Assembly (NCBI RefSeq): GCF_030936135.1
Contig: NW_026777157.1
Span: 62,001 to 126,000, forward strand
Source: Gavia stellata
Taxonomy: Eukaryota > Chordata > Aves > Gaviiformes > Gaviidae
Direction of reading: 5' to 3'
Length of the DNA: 64,000 nt
The number at the start of each line of letters is the position of its first letter. Positions within the stretch are counted from its first letter, which is position 1. Position numbers and translations under genes: made by a program. A model generated the notes under the pieces. The model searched no databases, was not told where the DNA came from, and worked only from the letters and a program-made list of their open reading frames with translations. Positions 33,276 to 44,852 of this stretch are shown here, in pieces.

Positions 33276-36248
33276 GGCTGGCTAACCCAGGGAGGAACTG
33301 CAACCACATACACCAACATAGGCTTCTCAGACTCTGCAGGCAGGGTGCCGGGGGCAGTGAGGAGGCGTCCAGGGGACAGCAGCATGGAGCAACATCATCT
33401 CACACCCCGTGTGTGAAAGCAGAATGACGGGGCACCCGTCTCCACCCTCCGCTGGACTCCTTGCCCACAGACATGGAAAAAACTGATCGAGGACGCAAAG
33501 TTCAAGGGCACGCTGGGCTGCAGCCACCATTCGGTTGTAGAATTTAAAAACCAGAGAGAAGCGAGCAAACCAGCAGAATCACAATGCTGGACTTCAGCAG
33601 AGCAGACTGCTGCTTCCTGAAGAGCTTCTAGGCAGGAGCCAACAGGAGACTGGCCTGGAGGGCAAAGGGGAGCAGGGCAACGGGTTGAACTTCAAGGACA
33701 ACAGCCCCCACCTCCCCAGACACCAGAAGGGTCCATGCCAAGACACAGAGTTGGTCACAAGTAGCAGAAGGCCAGCACTGACAGACAGGAAACTCCTGAC
33801 CCAGCTCAAACACCAAAAAGGAAGAACACCCAAGGCGCAGGCAGAGATGGGACACCCAGGACGAACAGAGAGACACTGCGCAAGCATGCAGGGATGGACT
33901 GTGGAAAGCCACAGCTTAGCTGGAGACAAACCAGGAAGAGAGGAAGGACAACAGGAAGGGCTTCTGGAAGCAGAAGGAAGCCTAAGGGAAACGCAAGCCA
34001 CTGCTCAACAGGAAGGCAACTTACTGGCAAAGGACAGGGGAAAAGCTAGAAAAGATGCTACCCGGGGCAGGGATGTGTGGGCAGGGGGGGTGTGGGGGTG
34101 TTTCTGGGTGGGATTCTGACTCAAGACAAGGAAAGGTGCTCACCACGAGGGTGCCCAAGCACTGGAACAAGTTGCCAGAGACGATGCTGAATCTGCCTCC
34201 TTGGAGATACCCCAAACAGGACTGCACGCAGCACGGAGCAACATGATCTGACTGGACCTGCTCTGAGCAGGAAATCAGACCAGATGGCAGCGGGAGGACC
34301 CCCCCGGCCTACCCCAGTCTACGAATCCCCAGTGATTTCTCATGTCACTCCAGTATTCCCCAAATTCATCACCAGCAACTGCTCATGTTAAGAGCTCTAC
34401 AAAAGCGTTTGCAGAGCACTATACTTGCTCCTAGGACACCCGGGGAGTTGCTGAAGACAGCAACCCTTGCCTTCCATCGCTTCTAGAGAACCAAAGCACA
34501 GCAAGCCTAGGGCACACTAAAGCCATTGCAGACAGGCAACAGAAACGAAGGCAGAGTTTAAAGGCTAGGTCTTCCCATCTGAAGCCATCTGAGGCCACAC
34601 GGGGGCAAGTAAAGCAGTTCTAGAAAGCACAGGGCTGGCAGGCACATGAGAAGACACAGCAGAGTTCCTCCTGGGGAAAGCTGGCCATGTTCAGCTCAAG
34701 TTCCTCCCCCCACCTTTCTCTCCCTGGGGAGGAAGAAGAAACCACATTCAGCTAAACTTGCTTTCACCCTGTTGGGGAGGGCACCCAGTAACTCAATGAA
34801 CTGGTCAGACTCTTGGGCGGTATCTGATACAGAGACATCCCCCTTCAGGCTCAATAGAAAAGTCTTTATAGCTAGACAATAGAAGTCTACATACAGGTAT
34901 CAGTATTTACAGACTTCTAAACTATCAGTACTTTTACAGAAATAGCATCCATAAAAACATTCCCATTTAAGTATAACTGCGGGCAGGACTACGCTTCAAG
35001 CACAGAGAACCACACAGAGCAAAGGGAAAGCACGTTGACCCACGACAGCTATCTCAGGATGGCTCAGGAGCGATATTACTCTGCAAGGGTCCACAACAAC
35101 TAGAAACCTTGCTACTGGCCTCCCCACAGGGAACAAGTGTTCCTCGCTTGCTTTTCCCAAATGCAAGATGCTACCACAAGTGCCAGCCATGACGCCGTCT
35201 TTACCAAGCAGAAAGGGGAATCCCTCCACCCTACTAAGTGAATTCCCCTTGGGAAGGCAGAGAGGAAGGAACCAAGGAGATTGCCCTTCAGGAATGCAAT
35301 AAGCCTTGGACAGAACAGGCTGATCTAAGAACAGACAGGAATTTTTATGAAATACGTCAAGTGGAAGGTGGTTTGGCCTTGGCCTTTTCCCACTTGCTAG
35401 CAAGAAGTAATGCATTTCAAAGCAAAGGCTATTCTAGAATAATCTGAGGTGCTGCTGCTAAACGTCCCCATTTCGCGTGGCTGGGTGCAAGCGGACCTGT
35501 CAGACAGACAGACAGGAGCTGTCAGGTACCGGTACTTGGAGGATACGCATATAGGAAAAGCTAGGAGAAGGCAGAACAGGCTACACGTGGCTTTCAGTCG
35601 GGTCAAAGCATTCCGCACCATCACTAAGCACGAGTGGGAACACGAGCTACCGCTACACTAGCTTGTGAAATCTGGACTAGGTGTCAGCTAAACAAGGCAT
35701 TCCTTTCTACCAGGTTTTGCTTCCATTCAACTTCTCACCTCCAGAATACTCTTTCTTTGCAACTCGTGTTTCTTACCATCAAGCTTGAAAGACATCTAAG
35801 AGCGGATCCCTGCCCTGTATCGCAGAGAAGCCGACTTGGTGACCAGTCTGCTCTAGTCTCCTCACCTTAGTTTCAAGCTTGTCAGAAGATCCTGCAAGAG
35901 ACGAGCGGCATTACTACACTGTGATACAGAAGAACAATAACACAGAGCGACTCACTTCTGGGTTGCCAAACGTAACGGTTCTTTGAATTAGAGGTGGATT
36001 TTTCTTTTTTAAAAGTACAGATACTCCTGCGACAGCTCTTTAGAATACAATACATCATCAACTAGCTGTCCCTACCTGTATTTCCTTGTTGTTAGTTTAG
36101 ACAAGATCTTTCAAAACTCAGAGAAAAAAAGGAAGATGAAAAAAACCAAACCCCAAACCCTAAAAAACTCTCAAAATCCCAAACTACAAGCCCAAAGAAT
36201 CTGTTTCTTCAAGTCATAATAAAGTATTGAAACAAAATGTTATCTTAC

Positions 36249-36378
36249 CTTCCAAAGTCCTACTACGAGTCCTGGATTCAGACTGAAGAGCTGGACAAGC
36301 TCATCAGCACCAACGGCTACACTACTTTCAGTCAGGTTAGCAAGATGGTATTCAGCAATTAAGGAACGTCGACGAGGT
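36249..36378 (-). CDS. Candidate protein-coding exon, gene not recognised (copy 2)
   Basis: Second copy of the 130-nt block at 21700-21829, with the same splice-like borders and the same single open frame. Keeping the frame in both copies is uninformative because the duplication is so recent. Confidence 0.35.
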
Positions 36379-36741
36379 CTTTGAAAAGAAGAGACAGAAT
36401 GTAGCAACAAGACTATGTCTCCTTATTTATGTAAAAGTTCAGCCCAATTTCATTTTTCACTCTGAAGTCTGACCAACAGCACATGATGGAAACAGTTTGG
36501 AAAGCATTCAGCATGCACAGCCATAAAATCACTTTTAAACAACTACAGCATACGAGCAGGATCTCAACACCTAACAACTGAAATGCACAAAGGTGAACAA
36601 CATTTCACAAAGGTGAACAACAATTCTCTCTTTTCAGAGCTCTACTGCTAGGGGTTTTGTGTAAGCAGCACGTAGCCGATACTGTATGTATTAAAATGAC
36701 ACGTAAGACAGAGACATGTGGAAAACTCCTTGACAGCAACC

Positions 36742-37121
36742 TGTGGAGGAATGGCTTAGTAACAAGGGACACGATCTGGTTCCCATGAGCAACTCAGTCT
36801 CTGATGAGAGGAAAGGCTCAGAGGGAACCGCTAACTGTCCTTGAAAGCCTGATGTGATAAGAGACAGTGGAATGGTAAACAAGAAGAAGGAGCTACATCC
36901 ATGAAGAGGAGAAGTGCTCCTGTGCGTGCACAAGAGCACTGTACCAATCACACTCGCCACCCTGGCGCGTGAACAGAGGCTGTAAGCCAATTATACAACT
37001 GTTGCGGACGCGTGTTCTTGGCATCTGTCTATATATACTCTGTAAACTTGAATAAAGGGGAGAACGACTATACTCATATTGAGATTTCATCGTTACTCCG
37101 GGTGGTTCTCCCTCTCCAACA
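36742..37121 (+). repeat. 5' LTR of provirus B
   Basis: 380 bp, TGTGGAGG...CCAACA. TATA-like 'tatatatactc' at about 37031-37041 and AATAAA near 37051 place promoter and poly(A) signal 10-20 bases apart, as in short class II LTRs. The primer binding site follows two bases after the end. Confidence 0.92.
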
Positions 37122-37123
37122 TC

Positions 37124-37141
37124 TGGTAGCAGAGGATGGTT
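37124..37141 (+). promoter_or_regulatory. Primer binding site matching initiator tRNA-Met
   Basis: TGGTAGCAGAGGATGGTT lies two bases after the LTR. It is the exact complement of the last 18 bases of vertebrate initiator tRNA-Met (ending ...CCATCCTCTGCTACCA) as I recall that sequence. Position and length are right for a retroviral primer site. Initiator tRNA-Met is better known as a primer for Ty1/copia-type elements than for vertebrate class II retroviruses. Confidence 0.85.
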
Positions 37142-37284
37142 CAGTTCGACTGAGGTCTCCGTGACTGCGGTAAGCAGCTAGAGGAGGGGAGTGGGAAACC
37201 ACGGCTGAGGGAGGTGCTGCTCGGGCACAAGAAGTGCGGCAGACACCGGTGTGTGAGGTCGCTCCTCATCCCTCAGGCGCAGCT

Positions 37285-37911
37285 ATGGAAATAGAAGCTG
37301 CGGCCACCTTGCTTGCAGGAATCCTCTCCAAGAGAGGGATTGAAGCACCTGTAAAGCGGCTGGTTAAGTTAATTAGATTGGGACAGCGATGGGGTCATTT
37401 TTCTGACACGCATGTGCTGTTTTCTGTCTCGGAATGGCGGGACTTTGGAGGGACAATGTGGCAAAAAACGATTGAGGGGAATGAAAAAGATGAATAAGAA
37501 ATAAAGATTGTCCGTGGACTGTGGAATGACGTGTTAGCAACATTGAAAGCGATGAAAGCAGAGCGGGAAATAGCCTGTGCCGCCGCTCAAATGCTAGGCT
37601 CAGGAACGGCTGCTCTGAAACCGCAAAGTAAGCCGGGACCTATTGCGCGGTTCTTTGGTATGCCTGTGGTGAAGGGCATGTCCGGGACTGTTTGCAAAAC
37701 TGTTGCTGATATTCAAACTTATGAGACCCCTGACCCTCCTGAGGAAAGAAAAAGCCTGCCGCGGAGCCCCGTGCAAGACGCGGGAAAAGCGGAAGTGAGC
37801 GGTTCTAAGCCAAAACGGAGAAATAATACGCATGCGGAAGTGCCTCCTCAGAAAACTCTGACGGAGGAGGGACCTGGGCCACCTACTGAGCTCATCGATT
37901 TGGGACATTAG
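37285..37911 (+). pseudogene. gag: gag remnant (matrix-like N-terminus), one internal stop
   Basis: ATG at 37285 opens a frame that reads as a retroviral matrix domain: helical, basic, with ILSKRGIEAPVKRLVKLI, then RWGHFSDTHVLFSVSEW. A TAA at 37495-37497 breaks it, but the same frame continues to 37911 with a proline-rich, basic tail. I prefer 37285 to the in-frame upstream ATG at 37234 because the matrix-like sequence starts there. Capsid and nucleocapsid are absent; the frame runs into the GC-rich block. Confidence 0.7.
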
Positions 37912-38523
37912 GCATTCGGGAAGAAAAAATCCGCGCCAGCACGTGGCGCGAAGTGGGGAGCGGGGAGGGGGTGAACAACTGTCTGCCGCAGCCCGGGCCC
38001 GGTTGTGCCGCCGCCGCGCGTGCGCCCGTCCTGCCCTGCGTGCGCCCGGCGCCCCCCGCCTCCCCGCCCTCCCTCCCTGCCTCCGGCCCCCGCCCTCCCT
38101 CCCCCGAAAAAAACCCCTCAATTCAGAAGTTGCAGCATTCTCAACCCCCCCAGTCTCTTCCGCACTCAAGGAAAGCATCACCTTCGTGCTTCTGAACACA
38201 AACAGGCAGAAGCAATAGATAAAGTTAGTTATAAAGGGTTACTGCTCAAAATTTTATTTGACAAAATAGACTTATAGAAAGCAATTTGTATTAAGAGGTT
38301 TGAAAAGTAACTGAAGTGTTTTCTCCAGGAGAAATCACGAACAACTCCATCAGGAGCTTATGTGAAACAAAGAATGAACCAGTCTGTCAAGTATTTATCC
38401 CAAACTTCAAGTTCTCCCACATACTTCAGACATCACAAATCTTGGTTTCTTCCAGCAACAGGTACGAAGGACAGGCTTGGCCTGGTTCAAGGATCCACAC
38501 ATCCTCTAAGCTTAAGTTTAGAC
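37912..38523. other. Foreign block between gag and RT in provirus B (GC-rich, then AT-rich)
   Basis: At 37950-38110 the sequence is extremely C- and G-rich with many CpGs. It then changes abruptly to AT-rich sequence that reads like neither gag, protease nor RT. This replaces capsid, nucleocapsid, protease and most of RT. The change from CpG-rich to AT-rich resembles a CpG-island first exon joined to later transcript sequence, so a captured host transcript is possible. No frame of more than 91 codons fits a known protein. Borders are approximate. Confidence 0.55.
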
Positions 38524-38770
38524 AGTTCCTGCTCGTGTATCATTACATGGATGATGTTTTGGTTGCGGGGAAAGATTTAGATGTTGGAAAAACATTGCAA
38601 GATTTGACAGTTACGGTAGAGAGAAAAGGTTTAAAAATTGCACCTGAAAAGGTTTAAAAGGGTCCTCCATGGCATTATTTGGGTTGGATCATCACACAAA
38701 GTACTGTGAGGCCACAGAAAATACAGCTGACCACGCAGATAACAACATTAACAGATGTGCAGAAATTATT
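38524..38770 (+). pseudogene. pol: RT fragment with YMDD motif
   Basis: The catalytic YMDD is at 38544-38555. The frame continues through a RT palm/thumb segment resembling the start of ERV-A pol (GLKIAPEKV) to a stop at 38655-38657. RT-like sequence then goes on in another frame to about 38775, where the ERVL-type LTR piece begins. Confidence 0.8.
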
Positions 38771-38925
38771 GGGGGACATTCGGAGGAATGGCTTTTGTCT
38801 TCCCAAGTAACCGTTACGCGTGATGGAGCCCTGCTTTCCTGGAGATGGCTGAACACCTGCCTGCCGACGGGAAGTGGTGAATGAATTCCTTCTTTTGCTT
38901 TGCTTGCCTGCGCGGCTTTTGCTTT
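38771..38925 (+). repeat. Piece of ERVL-type LTR inside pol of provirus B
   Basis: About 150 bp match the minus-strand sequence of the LTR at 5652-6240 (region about 5775-5932): 'cttcccaagtaaccgttacg', then 'gtgatggagccctgctttcc' and onward to 'gcggcttttgcttta'. The left junction falls in shared sequence 'gggggacattcgga', which both the RT gene and the LTR could supply. The frames 38900-39931 and 38669-38884 run partly through it. Confidence 0.85.
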
Positions 38926-40722
38926 AATGCCTCTGTTAGGGACTTCTGCATCTGCTGATGCATCGAGAACTTTGTCGATGCAGCAACAGCAAGCTTTGCA
39001 AAAGATAACCGAGAAATTAGTCGACAGGGTGTCACAACGATTCATTACAGACCTACCTATACACTTATTTATTGTTAATTCCAGTAAAAGTAGGAACCAT
39101 GTTTTAGGTCTCCTAATCCAGCAATCACCAAAAAGTGTCATACCATTAGAATGGCTTTTCTTGTCGTATCAGCCTAAGACAACAGTGTGTATTAGAATAG
39201 AACTGCTTGCAAATATCATCATAAAGGGAAGGCGTCGCAGTATTGATTTAAGAGGGCAGGATCCAGAACGAATTTGTATTCTTATTAAGCAATCCTATTT
39301 AGATTGGCTTTTGTCCTCTTCTGATATTTTACAACACGCTTTTGCGGAATATACTGGTCAGATTACTAATGCTTACCCACCTACAAGACTTTTACCGTTG
39401 TTACAGGACCAAGCGTTTGAAGAATCTCTGCAATTATCAGAAACGCCTGTCCCAGGGCTTACTGTTTTTACCGATGCAGGAAAAAAGTCAAAACGAGCCA
39501 CTATTACTTGGTGTGTTCAGGGACAATGGCATTCCCAATTGCTTACAGGTTATCCGCAAGATTCATTGCAAATGTTGGAGCTGAAGGCCATGGTTTGGGC
39601 TTTTCAGAATTGGACAACTCAACCTGTTAACATTGTCTCTGATTCCTTGTACGTAGTGGGTACTGTTAAACGGATTGAGCGATCTATGGTACGTGAGGTG
39701 AAAAACCCAGTATTATACCAGTTGTTGTTACAGATGTTGCATTTGTTAAATCAGCAAGCCAATCCTTATTTTATTACACATATTCGCAGCCATCAGTTTG
39801 ACTCTGGTCTGGCCATTGGCAATAACAGAGCAGATGACTTAGTTGCTGCCACTTCGGAAATCGCCAAACTAACCTGTTTGAGCAAGCCCGGAGTTCCCAT
39901 GAATTTTTTCACCAATCGGCTAAAGTTTTAGCGAGACAATTTATTCTTTCTATTTCTGATGCCCTTGGCATTGTACAATCATGTCCGGACTGCCAAATTA
40001 CAGGTCTGGGATTGGGTTTAGGAGTCAATCCTCGTGGATTGCATGCTTTACAATTGTGGCAGATGGACGTCACTCATATTCCTGAATTTGGGCGTCAAAA
40101 CTATGTTCATGTAAGCATTGACACATATTCTCTGGCTATGTGGGCAACGGCTCACACAGGTGAAATGGCAAGACATGTGATTAGACAGATGTGCGCATCC
40201 GTCGCTGTGTTAGGTGTACCTAATGAAATTAAAACCGATAACGGTCCTGCTTATGTTTCGCAACGCTTCGCACATGTTTGTATCCAGTGGGATATCCGTA
40301 GGTCTACGGGTATTCCACGTTCCCTGACGGAACAGACCATAGTAGAACGTGCTCATGCTACGCTGAAATCGCTTTTGCAAAAACAAAAAGGGGGAGACTC
40401 ATCCCTGTGTCCAGCTGAACGGCTTGCAAAAGCGCTGTATGTGTTAAATTTTTTACACTTAACGGGCGACCGCGAGTCCCCCCCAATAGTGATACATCAT
40501 TTATGGCTGAAATCTGGCCTGCAGCCCTCGACACCTGTGTGGGTACAGTTCAAGGACCCAATATCCGGGGAATGGAAAGGTCCTGATGAAGTTAAAATGA
40601 CTCGGAGAGGTTATGCTTGTATCTTAACAGATCAGGGTCCACAGTGGGTCCCAGCGCAGTGGATTAGACCATGGAAAGAACCTCCTCCTTCGATTGACCC
40701 TGTCCAGTTGAATGACAACTGA
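38926..40722 (+). pseudogene. pol: Class II pol: RNase H and integrase, frameshifted
   Basis: The first frame runs to 39931. RNase H acidic residues are visible: FTDAGKKSK near 39471, LELKAMVWAF near 39580, VSDSLYVVG near 39632 and NRADDLV near 39825. A frameshift near 39890-39930 breaks the integrase zinc-binding region. The core resumes in the frame 40012-40722 with WQMDVTH, Asp at 40237 (TDNGPAY) and Glu at 40345 (IVERAH), again D,D35E. Order and motifs match ERV-A pol (1-2139), but the two sequences differ at many positions, so they are separate lineages of one group. Confidence 0.88.
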
Positions 40723-40867
40723 ATACGTGCACTGTGCCACCTGCGGACAACAAGAATTTCGTTGTCGAGGATTAGCGGGACATTGGTGTCATGACTGTTT
40801 AGAAGGACAATACCAAATCGGTTCGCAATGCTTCTCGCATCGTGGTAGCAACAGGTCACGAGCCTGA
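40712..40867 (+). CDS. Cys-rich accessory ORF of provirus B (51 aa), counterpart of 2159-2569
   Basis: The ATG overlaps the pol stop by 11 bases. Cys8, Cys11, Cys26 and Cys29 give C-x2-C-x14-C-x2-C with Trp before Cys26, exactly the spacing of the ERV-A ORF, although other residues differ widely. The ORF is far shorter (51 versus 136 residues). Residues after about 38 no longer resemble ERV-A in this frame, but another frame nearby does, so a small indel has probably cut it short. The product, if made, would be a small zinc-binding protein of unknown role. Confidence 0.65.
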   Translation: MTTEYVHCATCGQQEFRCRGLAGHWCHDCLEGQYQIGSQCFSHRGSNRSRA

Positions 40868-41480
40868 GGCCAACTCTGACAGACTGCTCCAGCAGTCTTG
40901 GTTATGGTATACGTGGATCTGGTAGTAAAAGAGTTCCGGGAACTCATCCACATAAGACTGCCCTTTTGAGAATCCTGATGAATATGTATGATTTGTTTCT
41001 GTATATGAACTGAGGTGTTTTGCTAACCCGTTGGAGCACTCATGGTGGACAAATCCCCAGTGCTGCCCAGCGCTGTATTAAAGAATGCCTGCTTAATAAC
41101 AAACTAGTTGTTATTAGGTTATTAATCTCGGAAAACCGTCCTGATCGCAGGCTCGGTACCGACTTTGTTGTTTCAGTTTTAGATGGGACAATCTCTGTCT
41201 GGCTGCAGGAACCTCTGAATCGGCGACTCTCTAGGCCGGCCCCGGAGATTTCTCTGGAGGGACTCACCGATTCAGCGGATCCTCGCGGGGACAGACAAGG
41301 ACCTCTGGTAAGAATAAGGCATTCATTTTTGTTAGGGACCGGTTATTTGAAGCTGCTCATAACTTGTGGTTCGTGAGAACCCCGCCTGGTGACATACAAT
41401 TGCATGTATGATTTGTATTAATCACTTGGTTACTACGTTGAATGATTTGTATTGATCATTTGGTTAGTATGGTCATTTGG
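40868..41480. other. Env region of provirus B replaced by class I LTR-like sequence
   Basis: About 40970-41100 resembles the R/U5 part of class I LTRs 1-3: 'gatgaatatgtatgatttg' and 'cagcgctgtattaaagaatg' compare with 'gatgaatatgtatcctttg' and 'cagcgctgcactaaagaagt'. After it comes leader-like, GC-richer sequence to about 41400. No SU-type reading frame is present. The 118-codon frame 41020-41376 has no Env features. Confidence 0.6.
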
Positions 41481-41661
41481 TTGTGCATGAATGGGAACAA
41501 ACTAAATCAAAGTGTGCTGATTTGTTTAAATATAATCTCTTAATTATAATAGTTATAATTACTGTTTTAGTATGCTTAAGCTGTGCTATATCTTGTATAA
41601 AAAGGTTAATTTTGCAGCTCGCTCACCAAGCCTGAATTGCTCAAAAACAAGAAGGGGGAAT
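41481..41661 (+). pseudogene. env: env C-terminal remnant (membrane anchor and tail) with polypurine tract
   Basis: A short open stretch encodes a hydrophobic anchor (IIIVIITVLVCLSCAI) and a basic tail resembling the end of the ERV-A env, followed by a stop and then the polypurine tract AAGAAGGGGGAAT (41649-41661) at the LTR edge. Confidence 0.7.
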
Positions 41662-42041
41662 TGTGGAGGAATGGCTTAGTAACAAGGGACACGATCTGGT
41701 TCCCATGAGCAACTCAGTCTCTGATGAGAGGAAAGGCTCAGAGGGAACCGCTAACTGTCCTTGAAAGCCTGATGTGATAAGAGACAGTGGAATGGTAAAC
41801 AAGAAGAAGGAGCTACATCCACGAAGAGGAGAAGTGCTCCTGTGCGTGCACAAGAGCACTGTACCAATCACACTCGCCACCCTGGCGCGTGAACAGAGGC
41901 TGTAAGCCAATTATACAACTGTTGCGGACGCGTGTTCTTGGCATCTGTCTATATATACTCTGTAAACTTGAATAAAGGGGAGAACGACTATACTCATATT
42001 GAGATTTCATCGTTACTCCGGGTGGTTCTCCCTCTCCAACA
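41662..42041 (+). repeat. 3' LTR of provirus B
   Basis: 380 bp and nearly identical to 36742-37121; followed by GCAACC. Confidence 0.92.
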
Positions 42042-42864
42042 GCAACCTAATACGTACATACCTCAAATACACACTTTTAATTTAAACATCTTTGCTCAGA
42101 ATATAATGCCAGAAGAATACAGTACACACTTAAGTTACAAAACAACAGCTATCCCACATTGTGCTGTGGGCTATTTTTTTTATATGCATACACTTATATT
42201 GTACACGCAGCCAAACACCAAGTTCCCTACATTCACATACACACCTCTCCAACAGAAAAAAATAAACCTTAGTAACAGAGATCACCCCATTGTAGCCATC
42301 AACAGTTCCACTCTCAATGTCTCACATTAAATTCTCCTAGATTTACATGTTTGTTTCATGCTCATTTCGAGCTATGCCTTAGATTCAGCTTGCCAAGGCA
42401 GGACCTATCAGTCTGTATCTTGCATGCCAGTAGCTACATTAACCTATGAATTCATGTCAGAGCTTGCTGCATTATACCTATCTCTTGCTAAAAAGCCCTA
42501 CCAATGAAGAGAAGGACACAGGCTTTGGAAGAAATATTACAGAGAAGCTTTCTAAGAAACAGTTAACTTGTTAAGTCAAACCAAGGCCAGATAGCTCCTA
42601 CAGACACATTATCAACCAGTTACACCAAAACCCCCTCAAAAATCCTCTATTAACACTCACCCATTCTTGCTGGGAGCTCTGCTTTGGTTCTGAGAACCCT
42701 CCTCTCTGACCAGGGACGGTTTCAGCCCTTTTGAGTGGCTCTTTCCCTTTGTGCCCTACTTGACTGCCTGCAGCCTCGTTTTGCAGGCGCCGGGCGTGGA
42801 AGTCCTTGCCTCGCACGGGAGACTGAATTGGACTGAAGCATGGTTAGCTGTGAAAATTGGCAAG

Positions 42865-42870
42865 TTTATT
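42865..42870 (-). terminator. Polyadenylation signal of acrosin-like copy B
   Basis: AATAAA on the minus strand about 95 bases beyond the exon 5 stop, in a context ('ccaataaacttgccaatttt') that recurs at 63362-63367 with AATAAA. Confidence 0.6.
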
Positions 42871-42962
42871 GGAAGAACTGAGTCAGCTTCAGCCCTTCAG
42901 CACTGCCAAGGAAATGGCGGTGGTACGCTGCCGGCTGCACTGGATCCTCTCCATCCTGCTGC

Positions 42963-43356
<394 letters not shown>

Positions 43357-43491
43357 TCAGCACTACGGCTGGCTCCTTCTCTCTCACAGCACCGGCCAGA
43401 GCTGTGCTCTGCGGCACAGAAAGGCCCCGCTCAGGTGCCGGGGCCTACAGGAGCTTGTGGGAGGGGGTCGTGGGCCTGTAAGGTAGGGCTC

Positions 43492-43855
43492 TGTGGAGGA
43501 ATGGCTTAGTAACAAGGGACACGATCTGATTCCCATGAGCAACCCAGTCTCTGATGAGGGGAAAGGCTCAGAGGAAACCGTTAACTGTCCTTGAAAGCCT
43601 GTTGTGATAAGAGACAGTGGAATGGTAAACAAGAAGAAGGAGCTACATTCGCGAAGAGGAGAGGTAAGAGCACTGTACCAATCTCACTCGCCGCCTTGGC
43701 GCGTGAACAAAGGCTGTAAGCCAATCAGACAACTGTTGCGGACGCGTGTTCTTGGCATCTGTCTATATATACTCTGTAAGCTTGAATAAAGGGGAGAACG
43801 ACTATACTCATATTGAGATTCCATCGTTACTCCGGGTCCGTCTCCCACTCCAACA
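43492..43855 (+). repeat. Solo LTR of the provirus-B family in acrosin intron 4 (364 bp)
   Basis: TGTGGAGG...CCAACA with a 6-bp duplication GGGCTC on both sides (43486-43491 and 43856-43861). Acrosin copy A shows the empty site with a single GGGTTC near 5400. It has a 16-bp deletion relative to the 380-bp LTRs and more substitutions, so it is an independent, older insertion. Confidence 0.9.
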
Positions 43856-44162
43856 GGGCTCTCTCTCATCTCTGCACAGCGATCCTGCGTGTGTGGAACG
43901 CACATGCTCCAGGCTTGGGATGTGGAGCTGCGTGCTGCCAAGAGCACTGGATGGGCTTTGTGGGCAGAGTCGCAGGCCTCTGGGGCAAGGGGGGCACTGG
44001 GCAAGGAGCTGCAGGTGGGGAAGGGGAGGTCAGCCCCAGCAGCGGTGGGGACCCAGCGGTGGGAGGGTGACTTGCCAGGCAAAGCACGCGCTGGGGTCTG
44101 CGTGGGACGGTTGTGAGAGGGCTGCCCGTGCTGCTGGGGCTTGACTCGTAGCACGCTCCTAC

Positions 44163-44308
44163 CTGGCAGGTGTCGATGCCACCCTGCGCATAGCCAGCAC
44201 ACAGGTTGTGGGTGTGGATGGCCCCTCTGTACCACCCGCTGCTGTTACAGAGGTTGACATCAATGAGGCGGACCTTGGCCTCCTGCAGGACATCAGTTGA
44301 TCCTCCAG
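44163..44308 (-). pseudogene. Acrosin-like exon 4, copy B
   Basis: 146 nt with splice borders as in copy A. The disulfide Cys (NLCAGY) is kept. Frame open. Confidence 0.85.
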
Positions 44309-44587
44309 CTGCGAGCACAGAGAGGAATTAACACCAGGCAGCTCGTTGCCATTTCTCCTCCCCTGTGTGGGTGAAGCCCTTCCCTAGGGCTTGGCTTTGC
44401 ACCTTGAAGGCACTGTACCGGTGGTCCCCTTGTGCCTCCCTTTGGGGAATGGCTCAGGCCCATCTCTCTAGAGGCATGCGTCCCCGCAGCCTGACTCTGG
44501 CTTTCGCCTCTGCTCTCAGGAAGGCCAACCCGTCTCCCCTGCGTGCCAAGCTTGCGCTCAGGACACGAGTACTTTTTGGGAACTCGC

Positions 44588-44852
44588 ATCTTGCAGTCGT
44601 GAACCCCAGCCGCTGGCGTAGCAGGCTGTCAGCTCCGACACTCTCAGCGAGGCGTTGGGCACACAAGCAAGCTGGATGGAGTAGCTGCACTGCACAGGCT
44701 GGTCCAGTTCCAGCAGGGCGATGTCGTTCCTCTGCGTGATGTTACTGTAGTGCTCGTGAACCAGTAGCCGCTTGATATTGCGCACTTGGGCCTCAGGGCC
44801 CAGCTGAGGCAACCGGGTGGCCCCGATCACCACGCGCCACATGGTGATGTGC
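44588..44852 (-). pseudogene. Acrosin-like exon 3, copy B (1-base deletion)
   Basis: 265 nt, one base shorter than copy A through loss of a C near 44603, which shifts the frame after SGWG. The catalytic Asp context (RNDIALL) is intact. The implied donor is again GC rather than GT. Confidence 0.85.

Larger units (their letters stand above)
36742..42041 (+). mobile_element. Provirus B: class II ERV with both LTRs, mosaic interior
   Basis: 5.3 kb with 380-bp LTRs at each end that differ at about one base (near 36901) and a perfect 6-bp duplication GCAACC on both sides (36736-36741 and 42042-42047). The interior has a primer binding site, the gag start, a GC-rich foreign block, an RT fragment, a piece of ERVL-type LTR, RNase H and integrase, a Cys-rich ORF, a class I LTR-like block in the env region, and the TM end. 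Coding regions are broken by stops and frameshifts. The LTR similarity implies recent insertion, so much of the mosaic may have existed before integration. Confidence 0.92.
33276..42688. repeat. Segment D, copy 2 (segmental duplication carrying provirus B)
   Basis: Outside the provirus it matches 18726-23219 with only scattered single-base changes (for example near 34445, 34670, 34846 and 35443). After 42688 it switches to DNA lying downstream of acrosin-like exon 5. Confidence 0.88.
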
